From positions 1 to 13,222 of the forward strand of contig USKC01000055.1 in the NCBI GenBank assembly GCA_900555195.1: a stretch of 13,222 nt of DNA, given 5' to 3'. The stretch is from an uncultured Lachnospiraceae bacterium. GTDB taxonomy: Bacteria > Bacillota > Clostridia > Lachnospirales > Lachnospiraceae. Below, in pieces: positions 7,567-13,222 of the stretch; position 1 is the stretch's first letter, and every line of letters begins with the position of its first letter. Under the pieces are notes generated by a model that saw only the letters and a list, made by a program, of their open reading frames with translations, was not told where the DNA came from and searched no databases. Made by a program: the position numbers and the translations under genes.

Positions 7567-7620
7567 AACAGGCAAATCAACTGTTTCTGCAGCGAAACTG
7601 TTTGGTTTGCCTGTTTTAAT
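7567..7620. terminator. Bidirectional terminator between ATPase and trpB2
   Basis: AACAGGCAAA (7567-7576) pairs with TTTGCCTGTT (7606-7615), with an inner GTTTC/GAAAC helix (7583-7587 with 7594-7598). On the plus strand it ends in TTTTAAT, closing the ATPase transcript 70 bp after its stop. On the minus strand the stem is followed by GTATTTTTAT, so it can also back up termination of trpB2. Confidence 0.8.
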
Positions 7621-7693
7621 ATTCCTTTTGCTTATGGAAACGCTTCTACATCGGAAGGGCTCTTCTTTCTTCTGCTCCAATAAAAACAGCCTG

Positions 7694-7739
7694 TCAAAAG
7701 GAAAGAGCCGCAGCCTTCTGCGAACACAGGAGGTGCGGC
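7694..7739 (-). terminator. Terminator directly downstream of trpB2
   Basis: On the minus strand, GCCGCA plus CCTCCTG (7739-7727) pairs with CAGAAGG plus TGCGGC (7720-7707), with one bulged base and one G-T pair. The T-rich tract TCTTTCCTTTT follows. It starts 33 bp after the trpB2 stop codon. The remainder of 7621-7771 shows no gene. Confidence 0.65.
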
Positions 7740-7771
7740 CCCTTGAATCTTCCTTATTAAATGATTTGTCC

Positions 7772-9160
7772 TCAGATCTCATTTCCCGGGAACTTGGGAA
7801 TCTGGTCAAAGCCAACCTGCAGATCTGCATCGGAAGGGATATAATCACTCATTTCTCCATTATGGAATTTCTCATACGCCACCATATCAAAGTAGCCGGT
7901 TCCGGTCAGGCCGAACACGATCGTCTTCTCCTCTCCCGTTTCCTTGCACTTCATGGCCTCATCTATTGCGACCCGAATCGCATGGCTGCTCTCCGGGGCG
8001 GGTAGAATTCCTTCCACCCGTGCAAATTCTTCCGCAGCCTTGAATACCGCAGTCTGTTCTACGCTGCGCGCCTCAATGAGGCCATCATCATACAGCTGAG
8101 AAAGGATGGAGCTCATGCCGTGATAACGCAGCCCGCCCGCATGATTCGGAGACGGGATGAAGTTGCTGCCCAGCGTATACATCTTAGCCAGCGGGCACAC
8201 CATTCCCGTATCACAGAAGTCATACACATATTTGCCGCGGGTAAGGCTCGGGCAGGAAGCCGGTTCTACCGCGATGAACTCATACTTGCGCTCTCCCCTG
8301 AGCATCTCTCCCATAAACGGAGAAATCAGTCCGCCCAGATTGGAGCCGCCGCCTGCACAGCCAATGATCATATCGGGCACAATTCCATATTTATCCAGGG
8401 CAGCTTTGGTCTCAAGGCCGATTACCGTCTGATGCAGCAGAACCTGAGAAAGCACGCTTCCCAAAACATAACGGTAACCTTCCTGGCTGGTAGCGGCCTC
8501 CACCGCTTCGGAGATCGCACAGCCCAGGCTGCCGCCTGTTCCGGGATGCTCCGCAAGGATCTTGCGGCCCACAGCGGTTGTCTCGGAAGGAGAAGGGGTC
8601 ACCTTCGCCCCGTAAGTGCGCATCACTTCACGCCGGAACGGCTTCTGTTCATAAGACACCTTCACCATATACACCTGACAGTCCAGGCCAAAATAGGAGC
8701 AGGCCATGGACAGAGCGGTTCCCCACTGTCCTGCACCCGTCTCTGTAGTAACGCCCTTCAGTCCCTGCTGCTTGGCATAATAGGCCTGTGCGATAGCGGA
8801 ATTGAGCTTATGGCTGCCGCTCGTATTATTTCCTTCAAATTTGTAATAAATCTTCGCCGGGGTCTGAAGCTTCTCTTCCAGGCAGTAGGCCCTCACCAGG
8901 GGAGAGGGACGGTACATTTTATAAAATTTCTGTATTTCTTCAGGAATATCAATGTATGCGTCCGTATCGTTCAGTTCCTGCCTCACCAGTTCATCGCAGA
9001 ATACGCCGCGCAGTTCTTCAAAGGTCATGGGTTTCAATGTGGCGGGATTCAACAGCGGAGCGGGCTTATTCTTCATATCTGCACGCACATTATACCACTG
9101 TTTCGGCATCTCGCTCTCTTCCAGATAGATTTTGTAAGGGATTTCTTTGTTTACTGACAT
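7772..9160 (-). CDS. trpB: Tryptophan synthase beta chain, TrpB2 type
   Basis: A 462-residue PLP enzyme that joins indole and L-serine to make L-tryptophan. Seen in the sequence: GNNTSGSHKLN with the PLP lysine K118, the catalytic glutamate in ETGAGQWG (E140), the phosphate-binding GGGSN loop (270-274), and a C-terminal FGLTGTGYFD segment. The long N-terminus (about 80 residues before YRPSPL) and the overall length are typical of the TrpB2 subgroup rather than TrpB1 (about 400 residues). TrpB2 proteins usually work without a TrpA partner and are thought to salvage free indole; no trpA or other trp gene is nearby. The reading frame stays open to 9328, but ATG at 9160 is chosen because AAGGAG lies 7-9 bases upstream and the extra residues would start in the leader terminator. 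Expression should be controlled by the Trp T-box leader upstream. Confidence 0.95.
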   Translation of the reverse strand: MSVNKEIPYKIYLEESEMPKQWYNVRADMKNKPAPLLNPATLKPMTFEELRGVFCDELVRQELNDTDAYIDIPEEIQKFYKMYRPSPLVRAYCLEEKLQTPAKIYYKFEGNNTSGSHKLNSAIAQAYYAKQQGLKGVTTETGAGQWGTALSMACSYFGLDCQVYMVKVSYEQKPFRREVMRTYGAKVTPSPSETTAVGRKILAEHPGTGGSLGCAISEAVEAATSQEGYRYVLGSVLSQVLLHQTVIGLETKAALDKYGIVPDMIIGCAGGGSNLGGLISPFMGEMLRGERKYEFIAVEPASCPSLTRGKYVYDFCDTGMVCPLAKMYTLGSNFIPSPNHAGGLRYHGMSSILSQLYDDGLIEARSVEQTAVFKAAEEFARVEGILPAPESSHAIRVAIDEAMKCKETGEEKTIVFGLTGTGYFDMVAYEKFHNGEMSDYIPSDADLQVGFDQIPKFPGNEI

Positions 9161-9315
9161 CTCTTTTCTCTCCTTTTCTGTTTGGATTGAAACCTGAGGG
9201 AAGAGGCGCTTCCAAAAGGCGAAGCAATCTCTTAACGCAAAGCATGTAAAAAGTGTGCGCATCCACAGCGGAGCGTCTTTTCTTATACGATAGAAAACGA
9301 AATTTCCGACCGTAT

Positions 9316-9351
9316 AAAAAAACCTCAAATCCCTGTTACAGGATTTGAGGC
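9316..9351 (-). terminator. T-box leader terminator (attenuator)
   Basis: CCTCAAAT with a CCTG/CAGG extension (9351-9342 and 9333-9324 on the minus strand) forms a strong hairpin followed by seven T (9323-9317). It competes with the antiterminator containing the T-box sequence just upstream, the standard arrangement for T-box attenuation. The 155 nt from here to the trpB2 start hold no recognised element beyond its RBS. Confidence 0.92.
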
Positions 9352-9608
9352 GGTAATAAACTTCCTATTATCGCGGTACCACTCAAATTGACTTAGCGTC
9401 CACTCTTCTCATACTTTGCGTATGCATGCACCATTATGCACGCCGGTCTGATAACGGGTCCGGATCCCCGCCGACGCCTACTGTATTCGGGCCGGCCTCA
9501 AAAGTCCATTCAGCAAAAGCTCCTATACCGCATTCCCACCATCCACGGCTCTCTGTCATATTTGCTAAAGCTTACTACTCTTTCTCACAGGTTTATTGTT
9601 TTCTGTTA
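9317..9608 (-). promoter_or_regulatory. T-box riboswitch, tryptophan-specific, upstream of trpB2
   Basis: On the minus strand the leader shows the full T-box plan. The AGAGTAGTA element of Stem I is followed by AGCAAA (pairs with TTTGCT), the AGAGAG bulge region, and the apical GGTGGGAATGCGG. The specifier loop is GAATGGAC with specifier TGG (9508-9506), the Trp codon. The T-box sequence GAGTGGTACCGCG (9384-9372) carries the UGGN bulge that pairs with the tRNA acceptor end, and the terminator follows. Uncharged tRNA-Trp should favour the antiterminator and switch on trpB2; charged tRNA should end transcription. The N of UGGN is U here, discussed as a finding. Confidence 0.93.
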
Positions 9609-9613
9609 TTAAC

Positions 9614-9642
9614 AAGATATAGCATAAATCCATTTCTGTCAA
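9614..9642 (-). promoter_or_regulatory. Promoter of the T-box/trpB2 transcript
   Basis: A perfect -35 box TTGACA (9642-9637) is followed 17 bp later by TATCTT (9619-9614); TATATC at 9621-9616 with a preceding TGC is an alternative -10. The start would lie near 9608, just before Stem I of the T-box. The -35 contains the TGA stop codon of the metallo-hydrolase gene upstream. Confidence 0.65.
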
Positions 9643-10499
9643 TAGGGAATTTGAAAGCTTTTTCCCGCTTCGCCCTGCAGGCAGTTATCCCCGAACGCTT
9701 CCCGCATCCGCACAATCGCCTCCTGCCCGGTGCAGTGAACAGGTATGAGCCAGGTAAACCCGGCAGCCTTCAGCCCTGTTATCGTATCCTGAATGCGCTT
9801 CGCATCGCATCCGCGCAGGTGCATTCCTGCCAGAAGAAGAAACAGCTTTTCTCCTGGGAAGGCAGCTTTCACCCGCTCCACGCAGTTAAGAATTCCCATA
9901 TGCGCACAGCCAGCCAGAACCGCCAGCCCTTCCGGAAGCCGGATCACAAGAAGCTGCTCATCTTCCATGGAATCCAATTCCATGGAATCCAATTCCATGG
10001 AAGATATTTCCTTGGAAGCCACGCTCCTATCCCCGCCCTTTCGGACAAAAAACTGTGTCGGTGCGGGCTCCTGCGGAACAACGCACTTTATCCCTCCCAG
10101 AACGTAGATATGGTCGAACAATTCCTCCTTTTCGCCCGTATAATGAAACGCATGCCCCACCGCTTCCCTTTCCCAGGGAATTCCAATATCTCTCAGGCCC
10201 GTTTTCCCTTTGGAATATTTCCCGTAAAACGCACTCTCTCTCACGAAAACGGGGATCCTCTCATCTTTTGGAAACAATTCCAGACCTCCCGTGTGGTCAT
10301 AGTGCCCGTGGCTTAAGACGATCCCATCCAGCCCCTTCAGGCTCACTCCCGCGGCGGCCGCGTTATGCAGATAAACCCCGCTTTGCCCGGTATCAAACAG
10401 CAGTTTTCTCCCCCGCGCCTCCACCAGGACTGATAAACCATGTTCCGCCAAAAATCCCCGTTTATTCGCCGTATTTTCCGTCAGAATCGTCAGCTTCAT
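9639..10499 (-). CDS. Metallo-beta-lactamase-fold hydrolase (COG1237-like)
   Basis: A 286-residue cytoplasmic protein of the MBL superfamily. Metal-binding motif SHGHYDHTGG gives H64, H66, D68 and H69; GCAHMGILN gives H200; and IPVHCTG (H255) supplies the last ligand, so a dinuclear site looks complete. The GCAH-x-GI-x-N motif is typical of the group annotated after an archaeal methanopterin-pathway enzyme (7,8-dihydropterin-6-yl-methyl synthase-like), but most bacterial members have unknown substrates. I infer a hydrolase and no more. Residues about 166-180 contain the repeat SMELD-SMELD-SMED, encoded by a 15-bp tandem repeat, just before the strand DEQLLVIRL; it is probably a surface loop. 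Start ATG at 10499 with GGGAG upstream. It is transcribed in the same direction as trpB2 and ends within that gene's promoter, so read-through into the T-box is possible. Confidence 0.9.
   Translation of the reverse strand: MKLTILTENTANKRGFLAEHGLSVLVEARGRKLLFDTGQSGVYLHNAAAAGVSLKGLDGIVLSHGHYDHTGGLELFPKDERIPVFVRESAFYGKYSKGKTGLRDIGIPWEREAVGHAFHYTGEKEELFDHIYVLGGIKCVVPQEPAPTQFFVRKGGDRSVASKEISSMELDSMELDSMEDEQLLVIRLPEGLAVLAGCAHMGILNCVERVKAAFPGEKLFLLLAGMHLRGCDAKRIQDTITGLKAAGFTWLIPVHCTGQEAIVRMREAFGDNCLQGEAGKSFQIPY
9965..10003. repeat. 15-bp tandem repeat, 2.6 copies, inside the MBL gene
   Basis: Unit CCATGGAATCCAATT occurs at 9965-9979 and 9980-9994, with a partial copy 9995-10003. The unit length is a multiple of three, so copy-number change would add or remove the five residues SMELD without shifting frame. 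Confidence 0.92.
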
Positions 10500-10544
10500 C
10501 TCTCTCTCCCATCTGCGCTTTCAGCGCGTATACCGATTAACTTT

Positions 10545-10573
10545 ATTCTACGACGCACAAAGCATAATGTCCA
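10545..10573 (-). promoter_or_regulatory. Promoter of the MBL-fold hydrolase gene
   Basis: On the minus strand, TGGACA (10573-10568) and TAGAAT (10550-10545) are each 5/6 matches, 17 bp apart. The leader of about 40 nt includes a small hairpin GCGCT-GAA-AGCGC (10527-10515). Between this promoter and the palindrome (10574-10690) I see no gene, only a short CCTGG/CCAGG inverted repeat near 10651-10664. Confidence 0.65.
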
Positions 10574-10690
10574 GCCATTGTCTTTGCAGCCTGTATCCGG
10601 TTACTACTCAGCCCTCCGCATATGCCGTTCCGTCTCCCTCGTTTGTGACACCTGGTTCCCCAGGCACGGACATCCGGCTTCTGCGGCGCA

Positions 10691-10903
10691 GGGTTCGGCT
10701 GCATTCTTTTCCGCAAACCTGTGAGAAAATTGTGCTGTTTCTTGGCCTTGTATGCGGGAAGTTCATCCGCACGCCCTGACGGCGTTGTTTGACGCCCCAT
10801 AGGGGGCGGAGTTTAGCCGTCATGCGGGTGGACTTCCCACATGCAAGGCCAAGAAACAGCCAATTTTTAAAGTGGTTTGCGGAAAAAGAATGCAGCCGAA
10901 CCC
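10691..10903. repeat. 213-bp imperfect palindrome, MITE-like element
   Basis: The left arm (from GGGTTCGGCTGCATTC at 10691) and the reverse complement of the right arm (ending GAATGCAGCCGAACCC at 10903) match over about 100 bases each. Long identical blocks include CTGTTTCTTGGCCTTG and TGACGGC (10777-10783 with 10816-10822). The centre is CGCCCC-ATA-GGGGGCG near 10793-10808. Differences are scattered substitutions, a few small gaps and a roughly 5-6 base insertion in the left arm. No transposase gene and no obvious target-site duplication flank it. Short reading frames on both strands across it arise from the palindrome and are not taken as genes. It may be a non-autonomous mobile element or a dispersed hairpin repeat. 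Confidence 0.75.
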
Positions 10904-10919
10904 ATATCCTAACTATCAC

Positions 10920-10948
10920 TTGCCGCCATCTTCCCACGGGAGAATAAT
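10920..10948 (+). promoter_or_regulatory. Promoter of the Nim-like gene
   Basis: TTGCCG (10920-10925) and AATAAT (10943-10948) are 17 bp apart, placing a start near 10955 and the RBS AGGAGG (10982-10987) in a short leader. It begins only 17 bp after the palindrome's right end. Confidence 0.5.
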
Positions 10949-10993
10949 TTATTTATCGTCGTCCGTTTTTTTGTGATGGACAGGAGGCCGCTT

Positions 10994-11473
10994 ATGCGAA
11001 GAAAAGACAGAGAGGTTACGGATCCCGAACAGATCCGTCAGATCATATTGGATTGTCCCTGCTGCCGTGTGGGATTTTATGATGAGGGAGATATCTATAT
11101 CGTGCCGATGAATTTCGGATATGTGGAAAATGGAGAGCAGAAAACTTTCTATTTTCACGGAGCGGCCGAAGGGAGAAAGGCTTCCCTCATTCAGAATTCT
11201 CCCCATGTGGGGTTTGAGCTTGATGCCAACTACTCCCTCATCAAAGGGGAAAATGCTTGTGGATATTCCGCCTACTTTCAGAGTGTTATTGGGACTGGAC
11301 GCATTCAGCGCGTAGAGCGTTTGGAAGAAAAGAAGGCCGGGCTGCTCGCGCTGATGCAGCACTATACGGACAGCCCGGACTGGACCTTTTCCACCTCCTC
11401 CCTGCAATCCGTTGAAATATTCCGGCTGGATGTGGAGACCCTTTCCTGTAAGGCACATCTTAATTTTGCATAA
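10994..11473 (+). CDS. Nim-like FMN-binding split-barrel flavoprotein (PNPOx-like)
   Basis: A 159-residue cytoplasmic protein of the pyridoxamine 5'-phosphate oxidase-like fold, closest by motif to the nitroimidazole resistance (NimA) group. Seen: N-terminal MRRKDREVTD, GFYDEGDIYIVPMNFGYV (about residues 27-44), FYFHGAAEGRK (about 53-63), a Phe-Glu strand after NSPHVG, and YFQSVIGTGRIQRVE (about 94-108). These are the usual FMN-contact and dimer regions. Family members bind FMN or heme and some reduce 5-nitroimidazoles, but most chromosomal copies have no proven role, so resistance should not be assumed. The ATG at 10994 is preferred over GTG 10973 and ATG 10976 because AGGAGG lies 6 bases upstream and family proteins start at MRRKDRE. 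No terminator follows; the next gene has its own promoter. Confidence 0.88.
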   Translation: MRRKDREVTDPEQIRQIILDCPCCRVGFYDEGDIYIVPMNFGYVENGEQKTFYFHGAAEGRKASLIQNSPHVGFELDANYSLIKGENACGYSAYFQSVIGTGRIQRVERLEEKKAGLLALMQHYTDSPDWTFSTSSLQSVEIFRLDVETLSCKAHLNFA

Positions 11474-11490
11474 AGATTCCGCTTGTATGC

Positions 11491-11519
11491 TTGACGGTCA
11501 TTGAAAATACCTTTACACT
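11491..11519 (+). promoter_or_regulatory. Promoter of the AI-2E family permease transcript
   Basis: TTGACG (11491-11496) and TACACT (11514-11519) with 17-bp spacing. The start would be near 11526, just before the AAAGGAGG at 11526-11533, so the leader ahead of that RBS would be very short. Confidence 0.55.
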
Positions 11520-11536
11520 TTAAATAAAGGAGGATT

Positions 11537-11566
11537 ATGCAGTCTGAAATCGGGAGCCATATCTGA
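11537..11566 (+). CDS. Possible 9-residue leader ORF (MQSEIGSHI)
   Basis: AAAGGAGG followed by ATT and ATG (11537) is the best ribosome binding site in this interval, but the frame reaches TGA after nine codons (11564-11566). The same frame continues, without another stop, into the AI-2E permease ATG at 11594, which has no Shine-Dalgarno of its own. It could be a regulatory upstream ORF that couples translation to the permease, or the remnant of a longer N-terminus broken by a nonsense mutation. The close 3-base RBS spacing lowers confidence that it is translated. Confidence 0.35.
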   Translation: MQSEIGSHI

Positions 11567-11593
11567 CTGACGAATGCTGCAGCAAATCAATTT

Positions 11594-12667
11594 ATGAATT
11601 TAGAACGACAAAAAAATTTTATCATCCGCGTATTATTCTGGGCCATCATTCTGGCTTTCGTTTATTTCGGGCTGAAATATGCGATGCCGTTTTTCAGTCC
11701 TTTTGTTATCGCTTTTATCGTCGCTTTTCTGCTGAACCGGCCGATCCTCTGGTTCGGGAAGAAACTCAAATGCCGCCGGACCATCCCGGCCATCCTTCTT
11801 ACAGCGCTCTTTTTTCTGGCAGCAGGTTTACTCTTGTGTTTTCTTGGAGTCCGTCTGTTTTCCTTCATCAAAAACCTCATACTGACGCTTCCATCTTTAT
11901 ATGAGTCCATGCTCCTTCCTACCCTGACTAAAATGTTTCAGGAACTGGAATTGGCATTTTCCGCCCTGGATCCTTCTGCTGTTGCTCTCTTGCAGGATAT
12001 ATCCGAGAATGTGATCGGTTCCCTCGGAAGCTTTATTTCCAACCTTTCCATGGGGACGCTCGGCGTTGTTTCCTCGTTCGCGGCTTCTGTTCCGGGCACC
12101 TTCCTTAACCTGGTCATTACCATCATTGTCAGCTTTTTCATGACGATTGATTATCCTGCTATCACAGGCTTCATCCTCCGTCAATTTCCGGAAAGCGGCC
12201 AAAGGGTGATCCATGAGGTCAAGGGATATGTCAGCGGCACATTAATTAAATGCATTCTTTCTTATGGTTTAATCATGTGCATCACTTTTACAGAGATTAC
12301 CATTGGCCTGTTATTGATGAAAATCCCAAATGCGGTTCTGATCGCCGCCTGCATCGCTGTCTTTGACATTCTTCCGGTTCTGGGAACCGGCGGCATCATG
12401 ATCCCCTGGGCGATCATCTCCCTCATTATCGGAGATTATTTCATCGGTTTCGGCCTGCTCGTTCTCTATCTGGTCATAACCGTTATCCGCAATATCATAG
12501 AACCGAAGATTGTAGGCCATCAGGTAGGGCTGCATCCGGTCATCACTCTGGCCAGCATGCTGGCTGGTTTGAATCTGTTCGGCATTATCGGACTGTTCGG
12601 CTTTCCCATCACGCTTTCCCTGCTGCGGAACCTGAACGACAAAGGGGTAATTAAAATTTTTAAATAA
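11594..12667 (+). CDS. AI-2E family transporter / PerM-YtvI-like membrane permease
   Basis: A 357-residue polytopic membrane protein. Hydrophobic segments lie at about 10-29, 31-48, 63-87, 153-184, 213-242 (perhaps two), 247-300 (two) and 316-346, with a cytoplasmic or peripheral stretch about 95-150, as in the AI-2E transporter family. Family motifs: FDILPVLGTGGIMIPW (257-272, with D258, P261 and G264) and EPKIVGHQVGLHP (303-315). Characterised relatives export autoinducer-2, move Na+ or H+, or act in sporulation (YtvI); which applies here is unknown, and no quorum-sensing gene is in view. The ATG at 11594 matches the usual N-terminal length of the family, but it has no Shine-Dalgarno, unlike the short ORF 57 bases upstream in the same frame. 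It is followed by a strong inverted repeat. Confidence 0.9.
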   Translation: MNLERQKNFIIRVLFWAIILAFVYFGLKYAMPFFSPFVIAFIVAFLLNRPILWFGKKLKCRRTIPAILLTALFFLAAGLLLCFLGVRLFSFIKNLILTLPSLYESMLLPTLTKMFQELELAFSALDPSAVALLQDISENVIGSLGSFISNLSMGTLGVVSSFAASVPGTFLNLVITIIVSFFMTIDYPAITGFILRQFPESGQRVIHEVKGYVSGTLIKCILSYGLIMCITFTEITIGLLLMKIPNAVLIAACIAVFDILPVLGTGGIMIPWAIISLIIGDYFIGFGLLVLYLVITVIRNIIEPKIVGHQVGLHPVITLASMLAGLNLFGIIGLFGFPITLSLLRNLNDKGVIKIFK

Positions 12668-12676
12668 AGAGATTAT

Positions 12677-12736
12677 GAATCAGCCATGCCATGTGTAGGC
12701 CACTGTCCTGTGGTCCGCATATGGCATGGCTGATTC
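12677..12736. other. 60-nt near-perfect inverted repeat (16-bp perfect outer stem)
   Basis: GAATCAGCCATGCCAT (12677-12692) pairs perfectly with 12721-12736, extended by GTG/CAT (one wobble) and then GGCCAC (12698-12703) with GTGGTC (12710-12715) around loop TGTCCT. It starts 10 bases after the permease stop and ends 24 bases before the esterase start. No T tract follows on either strand. It may be a non-canonical terminator, an mRNA 3'-end protector or an operator for the esterase. Confidence 0.85.
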
Positions 12737-12759
12737 GTAACATAAAGAGGGGGATGGTT

Positions 12760-13222
12760 ATGCGCATCACACACCATGGAACTATTTCTGAATCTTTTCC
12801 GGTCGTCCGGACAAAGTACGGAAGGGTAGCGGGAGAAACGACAGAAGGAGTCGCTGTTTTTCGGGGCATTCCGTATGGCGGCCGATGTGATAGGGAATGT
12901 CGGTTTTTGCCTGCCAAAGAACCGGAATGCTGGGACGGCGTCATGGACTGCACACAAAATGGGCCGATCTGTGTTCAGACAGCCGGCAGTTCCAGTGATT
13001 TTTATGCCACAGGAGGACATCCTGAAAAATTAAAGCTGCAGTATGAAACACAGAGTGAAAATTGTCTGTGTCTAACGTATTAACTCCTGGCCTGGATCAA
13101 AAGAAGCGTCCTGTCATGGTATATATCCATGGAGGCGATTATTCTATTCTGTCAGGCACCATACTGACAGGGGCGGACAAACTTGCCCGGGAACAGGACA
13201 TGGTTTTGGTCAGCATGAATCA
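12760..13222 (+). pseudogene. Type-B carboxylesterase (PnbA-like), frameshifted, runs off window
   Basis: The first 107 residues match the N-terminus of carboxylesterase/para-nitrobenzyl esterase proteins: VVRTKYGRVAGET, VAVFRGIPYGG and SENCLCL, the position where the family has S-E-D-C-L-x-L-N. The frame then stops at TAA 13081-13083. In the next frame, from AAC at 13074, the family sequence resumes at once: NVLTPGLDQKKRPVMVYIHGG, followed by DYSILSGT and KLAREQDMVLVSMN to the window end. One base missing in the CTN codon at 13072-13073 explains this. The expected oxyanion-hole HGGG reads HGGD. ATG 12760 is taken as start because GAGGGGG lies 6 bases upstream; ATG 12754 is too close. The catalytic serine is outside the window. 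A sequencing error cannot be excluded; if so, the gene would be intact here and the enzyme a probable ester hydrolase. Confidence 0.75.

Noticed and set aside
7517-8005. 162-codon plus-strand ORF overlapping the trpB2 3' end
   Set aside because: It runs through a bidirectional terminator and antisense to the conserved TrpB2 C-terminus; no family similarity or RBS.
8120-9157. 345-codon plus-strand ORF opposite trpB2
   Set aside because: Shadow of the conserved TrpB2 coding sequence, without an RBS or domain pattern.
9161-9328. N-terminal extension of TrpB2 to 9328
   Set aside because: It would begin in the T tract of the T-box terminator. ATG 9160 has a strong RBS and gives the normal family N-terminus.
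10640-10910. Integron attC site or CRISPR-like structure
   Set aside because: The palindrome lacks spaced identical repeats, no integrase or cas gene is present, and no attC-type core sites were seen.
10608-10937. Minus-strand 109-codon frame across the palindrome
   Set aside because: Similar peptides arise on both strands because the DNA is palindromic. There is no RBS and no recognised domain, so it was recorded as part of the repeat.

Overview
The window looks like chromosomal DNA of a low-to-mid G+C Gram-positive anaerobe, most likely a clostridial (Lachnospiraceae-like) Bacillota. This is an inference from three things: strong AGGAGG-type ribosome binding sites, a classical T-box leader specific for tryptophan, and the mix of protein families (TrpB2, Nim-like flavoprotein, AI-2E/YtvI-like transporter, D-lyxose isomerase, Firmicute-type Y-family polymerase). 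No phage, CRISPR or transposase gene is visible. Most of the content is ordinary core or light accessory metabolism.

Layout. Positions 1-93 hold the 3' part of a tRNA-Leu (anticodon CAG) and its terminator. Positions 207-1966 hold a divergent pair: a D-lyxose/mannose ketol-isomerase (minus) and an AraC-family regulator (plus), probably a small sugar-responsive unit. Positions 1994-4301 (minus) hold a two-gene operon in which a membrane-anchored alpha/beta hydrolase overlaps a Y-family DNA polymerase. A good promoter precedes it, with a LexA-box-like sequence on its -35 region, so DNA-damage control is plausible. Positions 4848-7496 encode a complete P-type Ca2+ ATPase behind a structured 5' leader.

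Positions 7772-9640 (minus) hold a stand-alone trpB2 gene (indole-to-tryptophan salvage) with a textbook Trp T-box riboswitch (specifier UGG, antiterminator/terminator). The -35 box of its promoter contains the stop codon of the upstream metallo-beta-lactamase-fold gene (9639-10499, minus), which carries a 15-bp in-frame tandem repeat. Positions 10691-10903 form a 213-bp imperfect palindrome, MITE-like but without a visible transposase. Then come a Nim-like FMN-binding protein (10994-11473), an AI-2E family permease (11594-12667) preceded by a 9-codon ORF with a strong RBS and an in-frame stop, a 60-nt near-perfect hairpin, and a type-B carboxylesterase (12760 to window end) that appears broken by a one-base deletion near 13073.

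No gene cluster here clearly forms a new system. The points most worth following are the possible SOS control of the hydrolase-polymerase operon, the leader ORF before the AI-2E permease, the 213-bp palindrome, the frameshifted esterase, and several strong unexplained hairpins between genes.
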